Below, one piece after another: positions 35,597-47,600 of a stretch of DNA of 64,000 bases. The notes beneath the pieces were generated by a model. The model was given only the letters and a program-made list of their open reading frames with translations, was not told where the DNA came from and made no database searches. Position 1 is the stretch's first letter. Each line of letters starts with the position of its first letter. The position numbers and the translations under genes are program-made. This stretch comes from Saccopteryx bilineata. Taxonomy: Eukaryota > Chordata > Mammalia > Chiroptera > Emballonuridae. The stretch is from NCBI RefSeq assembly GCF_036850765.1, contig NC_089490.1, positions 241,490,442 through 241,554,441 of the forward strand, written 5' to 3'.

Positions 35597-36764
35597 CATT
35601 GTACGGTTTGGGTCTGGGAAAGTTAAGACACAGGAAAGGGAAGAAGCACAGCTAGTCAGTGGCTATCATCCTGTGATGCTAAGCTGGCTGGGTGACTGGC
35701 AGCTGCTCACAGGGGAAGTCCGCCCACATAGTTGCTCCTCTCAGTACCTGGAGTCCCACGGAGGAGCATTGCCCCTTAAGTGTAAAGCCTCTATTTCCCT
35801 TTGAAATATATATCGGGGAGATTTAAGTGCCTTTGGTCACTTATGCTGAGAATAGTTTTCAGGTCATTTTGAAGCATCACCGACTCTCTAACTGGGACAG
35901 AGGCTGCTTCCTCCAGCTGAGGCCCAAGCATCTCTATCTGAACATGACTATCCAGCTTCTGCTCGAACAGGAAGCAGACAGCATTGTTCTCAAGTTATTC
36001 CTCCACCAGCTGGTGGGCCCCTCTGAGCCTCAGTTTGGGTTGTTTTAAAATCTGTTTTATGGGAACAAGAAAACCAATCTTGTAAAAGTGTCTGAATATT
36101 AAACAAGCTATTTATAAAGTGTAACTGATATTTTGAACAAACAGGATGAAACCAGAAAGTGTCCTTGTGCTTGTCTTGTGTTGTAACCATTGAAGAGGTT
36201 CTTCCCTGGCCCTGGGTGAGGGGTCAGACAGGCTCACGCCTCCGTGGTCTGCCCTAGGCAAACAGGTCTACAGACACTGGAGCTCATCAAACACACTCAA
36301 TTCAGTGATGAAAATGTCCTGTCTAAGGTCTGGGTGGGCAGTTGAGGCTAAATCCTCTGAACACAGTGGCCTGAATATCCCAGTGGTGTTAAAGGTGTGA
36401 CTTTCACCCCTGCAGTCAGGGAGGGAGCATGACTTGTCTAGATATAGATATATTTCACCCAGCCAAGCTGATGTCTCTCTTACTAAAAAAATTGATACTC
36501 AATAGACAGATGAACCTACTTAGACATGCTCAGCTCAAGTTGTGTTTTGTTGTATGGATAGCTGGTTCCATTAAATATAAGAACTCTTGTTCGATAAAAA
36601 GTGAATTAAAACAATAATTATCCTTGAAACAAAGAAGAAAACACAAACATGAATTATAATTTTTGACTTGTTTAACAAAAACCAGTCACTAAGGTAAACA
36701 CTGATTTTGTCTCACATATCTAATTATTTTCTCTCTCATAGCTCTACTTCTGTCTCTTATCTCA
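35597..36764. other. Unassigned intergenic sequence
   Basis: No gene, exon or named repeat recognised. Frames here are below 80 codons and lack domains. Confidence 0.35.
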
Positions 36765-36946
36765 CAGATCATGTATATATATTTTTCTTTATTTTTTAAA
36801 ATTTATTTTAGTGGAGTGACATTGATAAAATTGTCTTCCATCACCTTCTAACTGGTTTTCTTTGTGCCCCTCCCCTCCACGAACCCCCTCCCTCTCCTCC
36901 CCGCCCCACCCTGTAACCCCAACACTGTTGTCCATGTCTCTGAGTC

Positions 36947-38725
36947 TCATTTTAATGTCCCACCTATGTATGGAATCATATAGTTCTTAGTTTTTTCTGA
37001 TTTACTTATTTCACTCAGTATAATGTTATCGAAGTCCATCCATGTTGTTGTAAAAGATCCGATATCATCATTTCTTATGACTGAGTAGTATTCCATAGCA
37101 TATATGTACCAAAGCTTTTTAATCCACTCGTCCTCTGATGGACACTTAGGCTGTTTCCAGAACTTTCCTGTTGTGAACAATGCTGCCATAAACATGGGGG
37201 TGCATTTCTTCTTTTCAAACAGTGCTATGGTATTCTTGGGGTATATTTCTAACAGTGGTATAGCTGGGTCAAAAGGCAGTTCGATTTTTAATTTCTTGAG
37301 GAATCACCATACTGTTCTCCACAGTGGCTGCACCAGACTGCATTCCCACCAGCAGTGCAGGAGGGTTCCCTTTTCTCCACATCCTCGCCAGCACTTATTC
37401 TGTGTTGTTTTGTTGATGAGCGCCATTCTGACTGGTGTGAGGTGATATCTCATTGTAGTCTTAATTTGCATTTCTCTAATGATTAGTGATGCTGAGCATT
37501 TTTTCATATGCCTGTTAGCCATCTGTGTGTCCTCTTTGGAGAAGTGTCTATTCATTTCTTTTGCCCATGTTTTGATTGGATTGTTTGTCTTCCTGGTATT
37601 AAGTTTTACAAGTTCTTTATAAATTTTGGTTATTAACCCCTTATCAGACATATTGTCAAATATATTCTCCCATTGTGTAGTTTGTCTTTTAATTCTGTTC
37701 TTATTGTCTTTAGCTGTGCAGAAGCTTTTTAGTTTGATAAAGTCCCATTTGTTTATCCTGTCTTTTATTTCACTTGCCTGTGGAGACTAATCGGCAAATA
37801 TATTGCTGTGAGAGATGTCAGAGATTTTATCAAATGCTTTTTCTGCATCTATTGAAATTATCATGTGGTTTTTCTCCTTCCTTTTGTTTATGTGATGAAT
37901 TACATTGATTGATTTGCAAATATTGTACCAGCCTTGCCTCCCAAGAATAAATCCCACTTGATCATGGTGTATGATTTTTTTCATATATTGCTGGATCCAG
38001 TTTGCTAATATTTTGTTGAGAATTTTAGCATCTAAATTCATCAGGGATATTGGCCTATAGTTTTCTTTCTTTGTGTTGTCTTTGCCTGGTTTTGGAATCA
38101 GAATTATGCCCACCTCATAAAAGGAGCTTGAAAGTCTTCCTTTCTCTTGAATTTTTTGAAATAGCTTGAGAAGGATAGGAGCTAGTTCTTCTTTGAATAG
38201 TTGGTAGAATTCACTTGTGAAGCCATCAGGCCCAGGACTTTTCTTTTTTGGGAGTCTTTTGATGACTGCTTCAATCTCATTTGTTGTAATTGGTCTGTTT
38301 AGGTTTTCTGATTCTTTCAGATTAATTTTTGGAAGATTATATGTTTCAAGGAATTTGTCCATTTCATCTAGGTTGTCTAGTTTTTTTGGCGTACAGTTCT
38401 TCATAGTATTTTCTTACAATATTTTGTATTTCTGTTGTGTCAGTTGTTATTTCTCCACTCTCGTTTCTGATTTTATTTATTTGAGTCCTCTCTCTTTTTT
38501 TCTTGGTGAGTCTGGTTAAAGGTTCATCGATCTTGTTTACCTTTTCAAAGAACCAGCTCCTGGTTTCATTGATCCTCTGTATTGTTTCTTTAGTCTCTAT
38601 GTCATTTATTTCTGCTCTGATCTTTATTATTTCCTCCCTTCTACTAGCTCTGGGCTTTACTTGCTGTTCTTTTTCTAGTTCTTTTAGATGTAGGGTCAAG
38701 TTGTTTATTTGAGCTTTTTCTAGCT

Positions 38726-38757
<32 letters not shown>

Positions 38758-40069
38758 CATTTTTCTGAAGCTGGAAACAGGGAGAGACAGTCAGACAGAC
38801 TCCCGCATGTGCCCGACCGGGATCCACCCGGCACGCCCACCATGGGGCGGTGCTCTGCCCCCCCAGGGGGCGATGCTCTGCCCATCCTGGGCGTCGCCAT
38901 ATTGCGACCAAAGCCACTCTAGCGCCTGAGGCAGAGGCCACAGAGCCATGCCCAGCGCCCGGGCCATCTTTGCTCCAATGGAGCCTTGGCTGCGGGAGGG
39001 GGAGAGAGAGACAGAGAGGAAAGCGCGGCGGAGGGGTGGAGAAGCAAATGGGCGCTTCTCCTATGTGCCCTGGCCGGGAATCGAACCCGGGTCCTCTGCA
39101 CGCTAGGCCGACGCTCTACCACTGAGCCAACCGGCCAGGGCTTTTCTAGCTTCTTGAGGTATGCCTGTAATGCTATGAACTTCCCTCTCAGGACTGCTTT
39201 TGCTGTGTCCCATAAATTTTGAGTTGATGTATGCTCATTATCGTTCATTTCTAGGATTTTTTTAATTTCTTCTTTGATCTCATTGTTTACCCATTCATTA
39301 TTTAATAACATTCTATTTAGTTTCCAAGTGTTTGAGTATTTTTCAGTTTTTCTGTTGTGGTTGATTTCTAGTTTAATGCCATTGTGATCAGGGAAAGTGC
39401 TCAATATGATTTCAATCTTCTTAAATTTGTTGAGACCACTTTTGTGCCCTAACATGTGGTCTATTCTAGAGAATGTACCATGAGCACTTGAAAAGAATGT
39501 ATATTCTGCTGTTTTAGGGTGAAAGGTTCTGAAGATATCTATTAAATTGAGTTGATCTAGTATGTTCTTTAAGTCTGCTGTTTTTTTGTTAATTTTTTTT
39601 CTTGAGGATCTATCTAGTGATGTTAGTGGGGTATTGAAATCCCCTACTATTATAGTATTGCTATTGATCTCGCCCTTTAAATTCATCAAAGTCTGCTTTA
39701 TATATTTAGGTGCCCCTATATTAGGTGCATAGATATTTATAATGGTTATATCTTCCTGTTGGATTGCTCCCTTTATCATTATGTAGTGACCTTCTTTATC
39801 TCTAACTATAGTCTTTGTTTTGAAGTCCATTTTGTCTGATATAAGTATTGCTACTCCAGCTTTTTTTTCATTTCCATTTGCCTGAAATATTTTTTCCATC
39901 CTTTTATCTTCAGTCTATGTGCATCTTTTGATTTAAGGTGTGTCTCTTGAAGACAGCATATGTATGGGTCCCGTTTTCTTATCCACACAGCTACCCTATG
40001 TCTTTTGATCAGATCATTTAATCCATTTACATTTAAGGTTATTATTGATATGTAATTGTTTATTGCCAT
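36947..40069 (-). pseudogene. L1 ORF2, broken, with internal deletion and a SINE insertion
   Basis: The frame starts near 40069 (SIITLNVNGLN) and has a frameshift near 39870. It then carries the endonuclease motifs ([27 protein letters not shown]), is interrupted by a SINE at 38729-39140, and resumes with [14 protein letters not shown] and DAEKAFDKI. At 37825 the text jumps from DAEKAFDKI to [10 protein letters not shown], a segment that in the intact order lies about 380 codons later. The reverse transcriptase FADD box is therefore absent. The C-terminus with [18 protein letters not shown] and MIPYIGGT is present. Confidence 0.92.
38729..39140 (-). mobile_element. SINE type A (young, nested in L1)
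   Basis: Minus-strand copy inserted in L1 ORF2, with a run of about 30 T at the tail side. Target duplication tttctagcttct lies on both sides (38717-38728 and 39143-39154; the preceding T count differs by one). The middle has cccaggggg-type segments and tgcccatcctgggcgtcgcc. Head complement is gagccaaccggccaggg. The long T run marks it as recent. Confidence 0.96.
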
Positions 40070-40126
40070 TTTATTCTTTAAAACTGTATTCCTCTTTTGC
40101 TATATTCTTTTTCTCCTTTGATCTGT

Positions 40127-41477
40127 TTACAACAGGTCCCTTAGTATTTCTTGCAGCCTTGGTTTGGTTGTAGTGAATTCCTTGAGGTTTTTTTTGTCTG
40201 GAAAGCTTTTTATTTCTCCTTCAATTTTAAATGACAGCCTTGCTGGATAAAGTAGTCTTGGTTGTAGGCTCTTGTTCTGCATTACTTTAAATATTTCTTG
40301 CCATTCCCTTCTGGCCTCAAGTGTTTCTGTTGAGAAGTCAGAAGTCATCCTTATGGGGGCTCCTTTGTAGGTGATAGTCTTTTTTTCTCTAGCAGCTTTT
40401 AAAATTTTCTCTTTATCACTTAGCTTTGGTATTTTAATTATGATGTGTCTTGGTGTTGGTTTCTTTGGGTTTCTCTCTTTTTTTTTAAAATTTTTTTTTG
40501 CATTTTTCTGAAGCTAGAAACAGGGAGAGACAGTCAGACAGACTCCCGCATGCGCCCGACCGGGATCCACCCGGCACGCCCACCAGGGGGCGACGCTCTG
40601 CCCACCAGGGGGCGATGCTCTGCCCATCCTGGGTGTCGCCATGTTGCGACCCTCCTGGGTGTCGCCATGTTGCGACCAGAGCCACTCTAGCGCCTGGGGC
40701 AGAGGCCACAGAGCCATCCCCAGCGCCTGGGCCATCTTTGCTCCAATGGAGCCTTGGCTGCGGGAGGGGAAGAGAGAGACAGAGAGGAAGGCGCGGCGGA
40801 GGGGTGGAGAAGCAAATGGGCGCTTCTCCTATGTGCCCTGGCCGGGAATCGAACCCGGGTCCTCCGCACACTAGGCTGACGCTCTACCGCTGAGCCAACG
40901 GCCAGGGCTCTTTGGGTTTCTCTTTAATGGAGTTCTTTGTGCTTCTTGAACATGTGAGATGTTTTCTTGCCTTAATTGAGGGAAGTTTTCAGCTATGATA
41001 TGCTTAAACAAAGTCTCTATCCCTTGTTCTTTCTCTTCTTCAAGAACCGCTATGATGTGGATGTTATTTCTCTTCATGGTGTCACAGAGCTCTCTTAGAG
41101 TTTTCTCAGTCTTTTTGAGTCTCTTTTCTTTTTATGCTCTGCTTCTGTGCCTTTATTTATTGTGTCCTCTAACTCGCTGATTTGATTCTCTGCTTCATCC
41201 ATCCTGGTTTTAATTCCTTCCATTGTGTTATTTCAGATATTGTATTTGTCATTTCTGACTGATTCTTTTTTATTATTTCAATGTCCTTTTTTATATTTGC
41301 TATATCTTTATTTAGGTGTTTGTAATGACCATCTATTGTTGTTCTAATATCTTTGAGCATCCTAACAATCATTATTTTAAACTCTGCATCTGGTAATTTG
41401 ATTATATCTGATTCATTCAGGTCCTTTTCTGGGGGTTTCTCTTGGTTCATTTGTGTTGCATTTCTCTGCCTTTGCAT
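40127..41477 (-). pseudogene. L1 ORF1 (lineage 2), broken by a SINE
   Basis: Likely start MQRQRNATQMNQEKPPEKD at 41477. An upstream in-frame extension to 41768 falls in the 5' UTR. A coiled-coil part (DIANIKKDIEIIKKNQSEMT) is followed by a frameshift near 41200. The central part (EQGIETLFKHIIAENFPQL) is interrupted by the SINE at 40477-40908. The C-terminal domain ends KPRLQEILRDLL at 40127, with ETLEARREWQEIFKVMQ before it. Its N-terminus shows no similarity by eye to the ORF1 of the other full-length L1. Confidence 0.88.
40477..40908 (-). mobile_element. SINE type A (nested in L1, with internal 26-bp duplication)
   Basis: Minus-strand copy with target duplication tctttgggtttctct at 40462-40476 and 40909-40923. 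The middle carries two cccaccagggggcga segments (40579 and 40601) and an extra tandem copy of cctgggtgtcgccatgttgc (40628 and 40654, period 26). The tail complement is short and A-interrupted. Confidence 0.96.
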
Positions 41478-42925
41478 TTTCTCTGTGTAAAGGAAGGTTT
41501 TGACCTCTGGGGTCCACTGGGTATGGCCTCTGTTCCCTAGGTGTGGTCTGTCTGCAGGCCCACCACCCCCTTTTCTGTTGCTGCCTAGGGCTTTTGGGTT
41601 TGGGCATTGCCGGTGCCTGCCCACTGGGGCTGTTGCTATGGTTTCCACCTCTCCTTCATGGGGAGTGGCTGTGATCATGTGCTCAGGTTTACAAGCCTTG
41701 GTGGCCTTGGCCTTTGCCCCGCCCCCATGGGTGGCGTTATGCTCGGCCCTGAGGGCGATGGTGAGCACCTTTGCTCAGCTGCAGGTCTCCGCCTGGCTCC
41801 ACAGGCCAGGCAGGAATGTGTGCCCACGATCAGTAGTGGGACTCTGCCTGTTCTGGGTTTTGGCTGCACCCCCGTGGGAGGAGCCGGCTCCCAAGTCAGG
41901 CCACAAACCTCAGTTCCACGGGCAGGGCAAGGCTGTGCTCCTGTGCCCTTGCTCAAGGGCTGGTTGCCCCTTCCGGGGTTCCTGCCATTCTCCCGCAGGC
42001 AGGATTGCAGTCTGCAGCCAGTTGGGTTTGACCACTTTTGCATGCCCCCTTCTCCCCACCCAGGCAAGACTGAGCTCACACCTGAGCCTGGTGGTGGCCA
42101 GCAGGCTTCCACCCTTGCTGACAGAACTGCACTTCCGCGTCCCACCGCCGCCCGCCCTCCTGCGACCCTCAGCCATGTGGGGTGGGGGTGCTGCAGCTCA
42201 GACCCTAAGACTCATGACTGTAGACCCAAAAGCTCCCTCCTTCTAAGCAACTCTGCTCTGAGTGCCGCGGGAGAGCTTGTTTGGCTGGTGTCCTGCTTCC
42301 CTTTGCTGGTATTGCTGTTTCTGGGGGGAATATTCACTTCAGATTTGGGGAGTGACTCGTCCTAGGGGCTAGGGTGACTGTCTCTCAAAATGATTCTCCC
42401 TGTGCCTCCTAAAATATACTCTCTTCCTGCCACTCTGGTCCTCTCCTCTCTCCCTGTCCCCCGGAGCCCTGGGTGAATGGTTGTGAGAGAGGTGTTCTGT
42501 GCAGTCCCTTTAAGAAGAATCCTGGGTCTGAGAAATCAGTCTCTTTCTCACAAACAGTATCCTGACTTGTTTCCAGCTAAACACTGGAAATACTGTCCAT
42601 ATGCCTCTTTGAGGCTCTGGGGCTGCAGTCTGGGGCTTTGTTCCTGGGATTCAGGACCCTCCCCTCTCTGCTAAACTCACTTCCCGCCACGCGAGTCTCT
42701 CCCGGCTGCCATTTGCTCCAGGGAGCTGGGCAGCCCTCTCCGTGTTTCCGCTTTTCCTAACAGTCTCGGTGTGGTTCTTCAGTGTTCCTTGGTTGAGGAG
42801 TCCTCTTAGTTTAGTCCAAAGTTGGTTTTTCCAGATGATGGTTCTTAAAATTAGTTTGTAATCCACTTTGGTTCTTGGAGGTGGTTGTTGGTACGTCTGC
42901 CTACTCCAGCGCCATGTTTGATGAT
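41478..42925 (-). promoter_or_regulatory. L1 lineage 2 5' UTR / internal promoter
   Basis: About 1.45 kb upstream of ORF1, GC-moderate, with few CpGs compared with the other L1's UTR. The sense strand starts atcatcaaacatggcgctgg, where catggcgc is YY1-like and close to the 5' end as in other L1s. Promoter function is inferred. Confidence 0.65.
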
Positions 42926-42944
42926 CAGATCATGTATATTTTAT

Positions 42945-43235
42945 TAATGGCTTTATTAGGGTGAAATTTAAATACTCAAAACACTCCCATTATAAGCAAA
43001 TGCTTTTAATGTCTCTTAGTAAGTTTATAGAGTTGTGCAATCGTCACCACAATCTACTTTTAAAACTTCCCATTATTCCAGAAAGTTCCCTTATGCTGTT
43101 TTCAGTTAATGCCCACTTCCACTTCCAGCCCCAGGTGACCACTGACCTGCTTTCTGTCTCTATAGACTTGCCTTTTCTAGGAGTTCTATGTAAATGGAAG
43201 TGGAATAAGCACATATCAGCAGTTTATTTAAAAAC
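42945..43235 (-). mobile_element. Ancient L1 3' UTR remnant
   Basis: Plus-strand words gagttgtgcaatcgtcacca, caccttccactt-like text and tgtctctatagacttgcctt are the antisense of an old L1M-type 3' end. Diverged; the boundaries are approximate. Confidence 0.55.
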
Positions 43236-43238
43236 TTT

Positions 43239-43616
43239 GCCCTGGCTGATTGGCTCAGTGGTAGAGTATCAGGCTGATGTGTGGCTGTACCAGGTTCGAT
43301 TCCTGGCCAGGGCAAACAGGAGAGGTGCCCATCTGCTTCTCCACTCTTCCCCCTCTCCTTTCTTTCTATCTCTCTCTTCCCCTCCTGCAGCCAAGGCTCT
43401 GTTAGAGCAAAGTTGGCCCGGGCACTGAGGACGGCTCCATGGCCTCTGCCTCAGGCATTAGAATGGCTGTGGTTGCAACGGAGCAACATCCCAGATGGGC
43501 AGAGCATTGCCCCCTGGTGGGTTTGCTGGGTGGATCCTGGTCGGGTACACATGCAAGTCTGTCTCTCTGCCTCTGTTTCTCTCTTCAGAAAAAAAAACAA
43601 GAAAACCCCCACAAAA
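43239..43616 (+). mobile_element. SINE type A (plus orientation)
   Basis: Plus-strand copy: head gccctggctgattggctcag with A-box-like tggctcagtgg and B box ggttcgattcc. It then has the cttctccact pyrimidine part, cccgggcactgaggacggct, attgccccctggtgggtttg, and an A-rich tail ending near 43616. Target duplication is uncertain because of the A-rich flank. Confidence 0.92.
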
Positions 43617-44667
43617 AAACCTTTTACAACAATCCTGCACCCATTGCTAGGTAAGCTCGGGGAAGCATTGGGAAGTGAGGGGGGGTACTTGCTGCTCTGT
43701 CATCTTTAGTCATTAGTCAGGGGACAGAGTTCTGATGATGCTTCATTTCTAACTTGACTTTCATGCCAACATTCTCTCTTCTTCCCTCTGCACGCTCCTC
43801 AGTGCCACCTCATCTGCCACAAGTCTATCAGTAAGAAAATGCAACCCCGCATTTATTGAGCTGATGTCTTATCGTTTATTTCCCATTAGTCTGATTTGCT
43901 GGGGTTTCCTGTTCAGTGTCAGGGGATCCAGAGTGTGGCTTCTTCATGCTTCTTCCCCACCATGGTGGAGATGAATGAAATCAAGTCTGACCTGGATCTG
44001 GACTCCCTAGGGAGAAATAACATTGCTTCGGCTTTTCTGTCCCAAGAGCTTTGGGTACAAAGCCTGTCGAGGTGTCTAGACTAGACAGAGACTGTTTTCG
44101 TTGCCAGCTCTCAGAGGAGGGGTAAAGAGTTTCACATTGTTCCACTCTTACCAGTAAGCACCCAGAGTCCCCTGATGTTTGCCCCGGTAAGGAATCACAG
44201 CTACGATGGACAACATGCTTAATTATGTCCTCACGCCCTTTCCTTCTCCTTTCAGGCCACATCCATGTTTATAAAACCATTGTTCTCTACAGGATATTTG
44301 AATACAATGGTTGAAGCTACATTAAGCCAGGCTTCTGCATATTAGAACTTGGAATAATTAGTAATGGGAGGAGGTTGGGGAAGTGGAGGAAGAAACTGGT
44401 TGGGATGTCTGAGCCTGGACGAGAGGCACAGGTAGGAGCACCAGCCAGCTTGGGGCAGTGATTTAACAAAGCAGCAGCATACAGTCAGACAGCATGGTGG
44501 AGCCCATTTCATTCTTCCCGGACCAGGATGCTGTGGGGGTTGTGGAGGAGTAGAGGGCTCAGCAGTAGAAAGGGATGCCCATGGGCCCTGGGCATAATGG
44601 CTCTGCACCAGCGCACATGCTGGAGTTCATAGCCCAGCAGGACTGGCTGCATCTCACCGGGGAAGCC
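43617..44667 (-). other. CAPN9 3' UTR and downstream flank
   Basis: Sequence immediately after the CAPN9 stop codon on the minus strand. The 3' UTR end is not certain. Two AATAAA hexamers occur on the minus strand at 43875-43880 and 43852-43857, about 790-815 bp after the stop. A TATAAA variant lies near 44269. No other gene seen. Confidence 0.5.
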
Positions 44668-44694
44668 TTATATGTTCATTGTCAGGATGATGAA
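44668..44694 (-). CDS. CAPN9: CAPN9 last coding exon
   Basis: 27 coding bases: acceptor cttcccag, then FIILTMNI and TAA. The 3' UTR follows in the same exon. Confidence 0.93.
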   Translation of the reverse strand, partial: FIILTMNI

Positions 44695-47600
44695 CTGGGA
44701 AGAAAAAGAAAGAGAGAGAGGTGAGGGCTGGTAAAACCCCTCCATTTCCTTACCAGCCTCAGGAACGGTCCCGGTTTATGTCACAGGAGCTCCTCCATGT
44801 GACCATTTTGCCTGCAAACATGGACTTCTGCCTCAATGTGCAACATGGAAAAAAAAAGTCTTAGTACTTTGAATTTCCCTTTCTGAGCGAGTCAAGCCAA
44901 GTGCCAAAGATGAGAGAAAGAGAGAGAGAGTGAAATGTGCTTTCTCCCTATGGAGACACAGCCTCCTGGGTCCCCGAGGGCAGGGCAGGATAAAGTGCCT
45001 TTTCCTCTTTGTTGAGGGGTCCCTCCACCTTGAACAGGGCTGACCCTCCCTCACAGAGGCGCTGCGGAAAGGGAAGTATGGAGCAGCTGCACAACGTGAC
45101 TCCTCACCTCCTCCACCCTGAGTGCCTTCTTCCTGTTCTGCCCACTACTGTCTTATCACCACGTGGTGACATGGGGGGGACATAATTTCATGGGGGGATG
45201 CTTTTTCTCTCCTTTCTGTCCTCCCTAGCAGAGCATGAACCAAGGTCAAGATGATGGAAGACAGCTCAGTGCAGGAAGACTCTTTTAGCAGAGAAGGCGC
45301 AGGTGAGGCCAACTCAGGCTGAGAAAATCTCTGTATCTTGGGTAGAAGGAAGGGGCATTCAGAACAGTGGCTCTTGAATTTGGCCGCACACTGGACTCAC
45401 CAGGGAAAATTTAAAATATCAATGTTTGGATCCCCACACCTGAGATTTGAATGATTGAATTGGTCTGGGGCACGGCCAGGGCACTGGGGTTGCAAATCTC
45501 CCCAGGAGATGCTTATGTGCGGCTGGAGTCGGGCAGGTTAAAAACAGGAGAGAATGCTAGAAAAGAAATGCCCAATTTCTAGTGTCAGTGAACTTGTAAT
45601 GTATCCAGGGACCTGGGATACAAACATGAGAACATTAGTGACAAGTCAATATAAATAAATTTTCAAATTTTATGATATTACTATGAACCAAACTTTTGGT
45701 GTAAGTTTAAGGCTTACATCTCTTTCAGCAAATGGTGAAACTGAGGTTGATTGACCAAAATCAGCGCCCAGGGAGGAGGAAAATTCCATCTCCTGACTAG
45801 GACACACTGTCATCCACCTCTTTATCTTGGAATAGTCAATGAATGGTACCCAAATCCAAAGTGGCTAGTGAATTTGGAAGTGAGCTGATGTGTGCGGTGT
45901 GAGCCTGGGAAAAACTGCTCAGAGCTGGGGAAGGAGACAGAGGCTGCCTGGCTTCCTACCGTTATGGCCAAGGAGAGCAGAGGTGAACAGAAAGGCACAG
46001 GGACAGAAAGGAAAATGTGGGAAATTGAAATCACAGGAACCACTGAAGGAAAATGTCCCATGATCTCCCCTCTGCCTTTGGGCAGGAAGGGGTTTCACCA
46101 GAGTTCTCAGACTTCAGTGTGTTTAGGAATCATTGGGGGTCCTGCTAAAGTGAGATCTCATTCAGCAGGTCTGAGGTGAGGCTTGGTACTCGGTGCTTCT
46201 TTTTTATTAGATATAATTGACATAGAACATTGCCCACATTCCAGGAACACAATGTGTTGCTATGACACATTTATATACTGCAATATGATTACCATAGTAG
46301 TGTTAGCTATCACCTCTATCATGACACATACTTATCATTTCTTTTTTGCCCTGAAAACAAATAAGATCAAGACTCTTAGCAACTCTGAGGCTTATGACAC
46401 AGTGTTGCTACCTGTAATCACTGTATTTCTAACCAGCTCTGCTAGGTGGTGCCCATGCTGCTGGTTGTCAAACCATGCTAGGCAGCGTGCAGAGGGCAAT
46501 TGCACCTGGGATGCCTCTTCCAAGCCTCTGAAACTCCATCACGCTCTCCCGCCATCACTTTTGCTGTGATTAGCCCCTGTAATTGCTATCACTTGTGTGT
46601 TTTGCAGGGTTTTTGAGGAGTTTGCACTCCTCAAACGTGTGCATACATTTATACATGGGTGTGTGTGCATGCATACATGCCAAGAATCATGAGACCACAG
46701 GATGATATAAGGGGGAGGGAACATTGGAATGTAGAAGGCAGGCAGGCTGAGGAGCCCACATGGCAGAAGAAAAAGAAGACAGGGTTTGCTAGCTCACTCT
46801 GTTCCTGAGGACTAATCTCTCTATGCCTCAGTTTCCACTTCTGCAAAATGGTGATACTATGAGTCCTTAGCTCATGTGACTATTGTGACAATTACATTGA
46901 TTGCTAAATGCACAGTACATCAAAACTATTAGCAATCTGATTGCTGTTTTACCCCCAAAGCTAAATGTTAACCCTCACAGGCAATTGGGCATTCAGCAAA
47001 CGTTTATGGCGTGTGGACTCTGGGCCTGGCCCGGGCTTGATCCCTAAATGGAAGGTAGGCTTGGTCATACCTCATTTATGTTGAGATGAATGAACTCCTT
47101 GTTCTTCGCACTGAGAGCCTGGAACACCCCTGATGGGAGAGACATGAGAAAGACATCTTTGCAGGAACCGTTCCTTCCGCAGGCTTAGTTTTTGCCCAGG
47201 ACGAGGGCCTTCCGTGAAGCCTGTGAAGGAGCTACTCCACTGGTGGTGAGCATGGGTCTCACAGGCCCAGCTCAGGCCCTGACGGGATTACTTTCCATGG
47301 CGGGAGGTAGCCTTTTGAAATCCTATGATGGAAGAGGCTGATGACCTCAGCACTGGGTGGTACACGTCGTCATCTACAACATCCAGCCAGTTCCTGAATC
47401 CAAAACATTTCCCCATCTTCACTTTTTTTGGGGCTAAGATCCCTTGCAATCCATGGCCCTACTCCCAAAATAAAATCATGTGCACATGAAATTTTGTATG
47501 CTCCCTGAAAGCTGAGAGTCCCTTGTGAGAAGTGAGCACTGTAGGTGCTCCCACACATTGGAGGAGCCGGGATAGGAGGGAGAGCCAGCCTCAGCCAGAT

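Larger units (their letters stand above)
36779..42925 (-). mobile_element. L1 retrotransposon (lineage 2), 5' complete, internally deleted
   Basis: Minus-strand L1 with 3' end at the left and 5' UTR to 42925. The exact 14-bp target duplication cagatcatgtatat lies at 36765-36778 and 42926-42939. The 5' end contains catggcgctgg, a YY1-like site, within the first 20 sense bases. About 1.1-1.2 kb of ORF2 is missing at 37825, and two type A SINEs inserted later (38729-39140 and 40477-40908). The 5' UTR, about 1.45 kb, is unrelated by eye to that of the L1 at 23361-31177. Plus-strand frames of about 250 codons at 41500-42365 are antisense to this UTR. Confidence 0.95.

Noticed and set aside
41500..42365. 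Two overlapping plus-strand frames of about 250 codons that could look like a gene
   Set aside because: They are antisense to the L1 5' UTR of the element at 36779-42925, overlap each other in different frames and show no domain.
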